A stretch of 16,749 bases of DNA. It comes from Ruminococcus sp. Its GTDB lineage: Bacteria > Bacillota > Clostridia > Lachnospirales > Lachnospiraceae. Within the stretch, counting starts at the first letter, position 1, and the number at the start of each line of letters is the position of its first letter. The position numbers were made by a program, and so were the translations under genes. The DNA is taken from positions 1 through 16,749 of the forward strand of contig JAHHTL010000044.1 of assembly GCA_020024635.1 (NCBI GenBank), written 5' to 3'. Shown in pieces: positions 14,913 to 16,749 of the stretch. Below the pieces are notes generated by a model. The model was given only the letters and a program-made list of their open reading frames with translations, was not told the origin of the DNA and did no database searches.

Positions 14913-15443
14913 ATGGCGACGTGGAACTCAAGAGGTCTTCGTGGTTCTACTTTGGAAGACCTGATCAATAGAACAAACGAACGTTATGAGGAGATGGGAT
15001 TGGCATTGATTCAGAAAATTCCTACTCCCATCACTCCTATTAAGATTGATAAAGAGCATCGACATATTACATTAGCTTATTTTGAAAAAATAAGTACAGT
15101 AGACTATATTGGAGCGGTACAAGGTATTCCAGTTTGTTTTGATGCAAAAGAGTGTAAAAGTAATACGTTTCCACTCCAAAATATTCACGAACATCAAGTT
15201 CGGTTTATGGAAAATTTTGAAAAACAAGAAGGAATATCCTTTTTAATTATACATTATACGGAAAAAAATTTACTATATTATATGCGCTTTCATGAATTAA
15301 AAGAATTTTGGAACAGAGCTTTACATGGAGGGAGAAAAAGCTTTCGGTTCGATGAATTAAAGCCAGCGTTTTTTATGAAATTGAAAAACAACTGCTTTGT
15401 ACCATATCTTGAATACATTCAGAAGGATTTAGACACAAGATAA
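14913..15443 (+). CDS. recU: Holliday junction resolvase RecU
   Basis: RecU is the Gram-positive enzyme that cuts four-way DNA junctions during recombination and repair and helps control RecA. The 176 residues fit the shorter clostridial form. WNSRGLRGSTLEDLIN near the N-terminus, KIPTPITPIKID, STVDYIGAVQGIPVCFDAKE and NIHEHQVRFM are family signatures. D64 in VDYIG and D77/K79 in FDAKE belong to the metal-dependent nuclease core. GGRKSFRFDEL lies in the C-terminal segment. The ATG starts immediately after the preceding stop with GAGGGTG upstream, so translation is probably coupled. The penicillin-binding-protein gene that pairs with recU in Bacillus is not in this window. Confidence 0.94.
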   Translation: MATWNSRGLRGSTLEDLINRTNERYEEMGLALIQKIPTPITPIKIDKEHRHITLAYFEKISTVDYIGAVQGIPVCFDAKECKSNTFPLQNIHEHQVRFMENFEKQEGISFLIIHYTEKNLLYYMRFHELKEFWNRALHGGRKSFRFDELKPAFFMKLKNNCFVPYLEYIQKDLDTR

Positions 15444-15487
15444 TAGATTATTACAAGATACATTGATTTTATCATAGGGGAGGAAAT

Positions 15488-16747
15488 ATGGAAGAAAAAT
15501 TGCGTACACCAGAGCGTGTGAAAGATCTTTATCCGGAAAAATATGAAAAAAAGGCGATACTTCGCGAATCACTTCTTGAAGTAATCCGCCGTTATGGCTA
15601 TAAAGATATCGAAACACCAGAATTTGAATATCTTGATTTCTTTCGAAAAGAGAAAGAGATCATCTCACATGGAGAATTATATAAATTTTTTGATCGACAA
15701 GGAAAATGTCTTGCTTTGCGTCCAGATATCACGCCATTGGTTGCCAAAGCAGCTGCGGCTTCAAATTCGCCGGATGAATTTCCACTACGGTTTTGCTATA
15801 CAGGGAACACGTTTATTAACGACTATGAAAACCATGGTTGTTCCAAAGAAAATACACAGCTCGGAGCAGAATTAATTGGAATTCCATCAGAAGAAGCCGA
15901 TGCAGAACTTTTAGCAATGTCCATTGATTGCTTGAGAAAAACAGAACTCATTGATTTTAATATAACGATTGGACATACGGAGTTTATTCACAGTCTGTTA
16001 AAATCTGCAAAGCTTAATAGTGATATCCAAGAAGAAATCGAAGTTCTTATAAGAGGAAGAAACTACTTTGGATTGGAAGAAATTCTTAGTACTCTTGATA
16101 TAGATCCAACAGTGAAACGTATTTTTCACAAATTGCCTGATCTTATAGGTGATGTTTCTGTATTAAAAGAAGCAGAAAAATACGTGGTTGATGATCGTGC
16201 GAAAAGAGCACTTTTACGATTACATAGGGTATATGATACACTGTCTTTATACGGATATGAAAACTATGTCTCATTTGACCTTGGATTATATGGGGAGCAT
16301 TCTTATTATTCCGGAATCGTGTTTCATGCTCATACTTATCAGACAAAAGAAGTTATTATGCGAGGAGGCAGGTATGATCATTTGCTTGGAAAACTGGGAA
16401 AAGCAGCTCCGGCAGCCGGTTTTTCTATTATGATCGACACACTCTTAAGTGCGTTGGAAAAACAGAAGGTTCCATTTGAAACATCTGCTTCCAATATTAT
16501 TGTATATAGTAAGGAACTTTTAAAGACTGCAATCTACTTTGCTACAAAATTAAGGGAAAATGGAAAACATATTGAAATGTTTAAAATTTCAGGAACACAT
16601 ACCAAAGATACCTATGTAGCATATGCGAAACAAATACATGCCAAAAGCTTACTTTATATGAATGATGAAAATGTGATCAGTTTAACAAATATTGAAACAG
16701 AAACAGAAAAACTGATAGATATTTCTGATAAAAAAGGACTTATATAA
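15488..16747 (+). CDS. hisZ: ATP phosphoribosyltransferase regulatory subunit HisZ
   Basis: HisZ is a non-charging paralogue of histidyl-tRNA synthetase that assembles with short-form HisG to catalyse and regulate the first step of histidine synthesis. It has 419 residues. LYPEKYEKKAILRESLLEV at the N-terminus, LRPDITPLVAK (from 77, motif 2), CYTGNTF, and RGGRYDHLLGKLG (from 292, motif 3-like) mark the class II synthetase fold. It is hisZ rather than hisS because of the short, divergent C-terminus. AGGGGAGG lies just before the ATG, 44 bases after recU. The stop at 16745-16747 is followed by GG, giving AAGG at the window edge, which looks like the start of the next ribosome site, probably hisG. 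No T-box or attenuator is visible. Confidence 0.92.
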   Translation: MEEKLRTPERVKDLYPEKYEKKAILRESLLEVIRRYGYKDIETPEFEYLDFFRKEKEIISHGELYKFFDRQGKCLALRPDITPLVAKAAAASNSPDEFPLRFCYTGNTFINDYENHGCSKENTQLGAELIGIPSEEADAELLAMSIDCLRKTELIDFNITIGHTEFIHSLLKSAKLNSDIQEEIEVLIRGRNYFGLEEILSTLDIDPTVKRIFHKLPDLIGDVSVLKEAEKYVVDDRAKRALLRLHRVYDTLSLYGYENYVSFDLGLYGEHSYYSGIVFHAHTYQTKEVIMRGGRYDHLLGKLGKAAPAAGFSIMIDTLLSALEKQKVPFETSASNIIVYSKELLKTAIYFATKLRENGKHIEMFKISGTHTKDTYVAYAKQIHAKSLLYMNDENVISLTNIETETEKLIDISDKKGLI

Positions 16748-16749
16748 GG

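Noticed and set aside
15444..15487. T-box or attenuator ahead of hisZ
   Set aside because: The gap is only 44 bases, with no room for a T-box, and holds just a weak inverted repeat and the ribosome site.

Overview
This window looks like the chromosome of a low-GC, spore-forming Clostridia member, probably a Lachnospiraceae-type gut anaerobe. The evidence is AT-rich DNA with strong AGGAGG-type ribosome sites, an alpha/beta-type small acid-soluble spore protein (SASP), a YlbJ/SpoVV-type sporulation membrane protein, RecU, HisZ and an LPETG-anchored surface protein. The species cannot be named from the sequence alone. The gene order rsmD-coaD-(coiled-coil gene)-ylbJ matches the Bacillus subtilis ylbH-ylbI-ylbJ neighbourhood.

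Layout. Positions 1-118 hold the tail of an upstream gene and its terminator. Positions 119-349 are a non-coding control region with a good extended -10 promoter, a 27-bp interrupted palindrome inside that promoter and several smaller palindromes. It drives a 957-residue secreted, sortase-anchored adhesin (350-3223). The adhesin has a predicted Cys-Gln thioester domain and four CnaB/SpaA-type domains with signs of self-made isopeptide bonds. It is the only accessory-looking gene here. Next comes a SASP gene with a near-consensus sigma-G promoter and its own terminator (3261-3620). A short vegetative operon follows: rsmD, coaD and a coiled-coil protein of unknown function (3668-5301). It runs convergently into ylbJ/spoVV (minus strand, 5304-6233), which has a candidate sigma-E promoter. 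pepD (6344-7786) diverges from ylbJ and ends at a strong terminator.

From 7930 to the end, eight genes plus hisZ run in one direction with overlaps or very small gaps: RsmF-like methyltransferase, RsuA-type pseudouridine synthase, HAD phosphatase, YgiQ radical-SAM protein, short-chain dehydrogenase, a two-TM protein of unknown function, RluA-type pseudouridine synthase, recU and hisZ. No terminator is visible between them. The theme is ribosomal RNA modification plus DNA repair, with the start of a histidine operon at the right edge.

Two themes stand out. Two spore-core functions sit close together: SASP protects DNA and is made in the forespore, and SpoVV is the dipicolinate-uptake protein made in the mother cell. 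Four rRNA-modifying enzymes lie within about 11 kb. The least understood parts are the adhesin control region, the adhesin's N-terminal 220 residues, the coiled-coil protein at 4723-5301 and the membrane protein at 13353-13931. I saw no tRNA, rRNA, CRISPR array, insertion sequence, phage gene or defence system.
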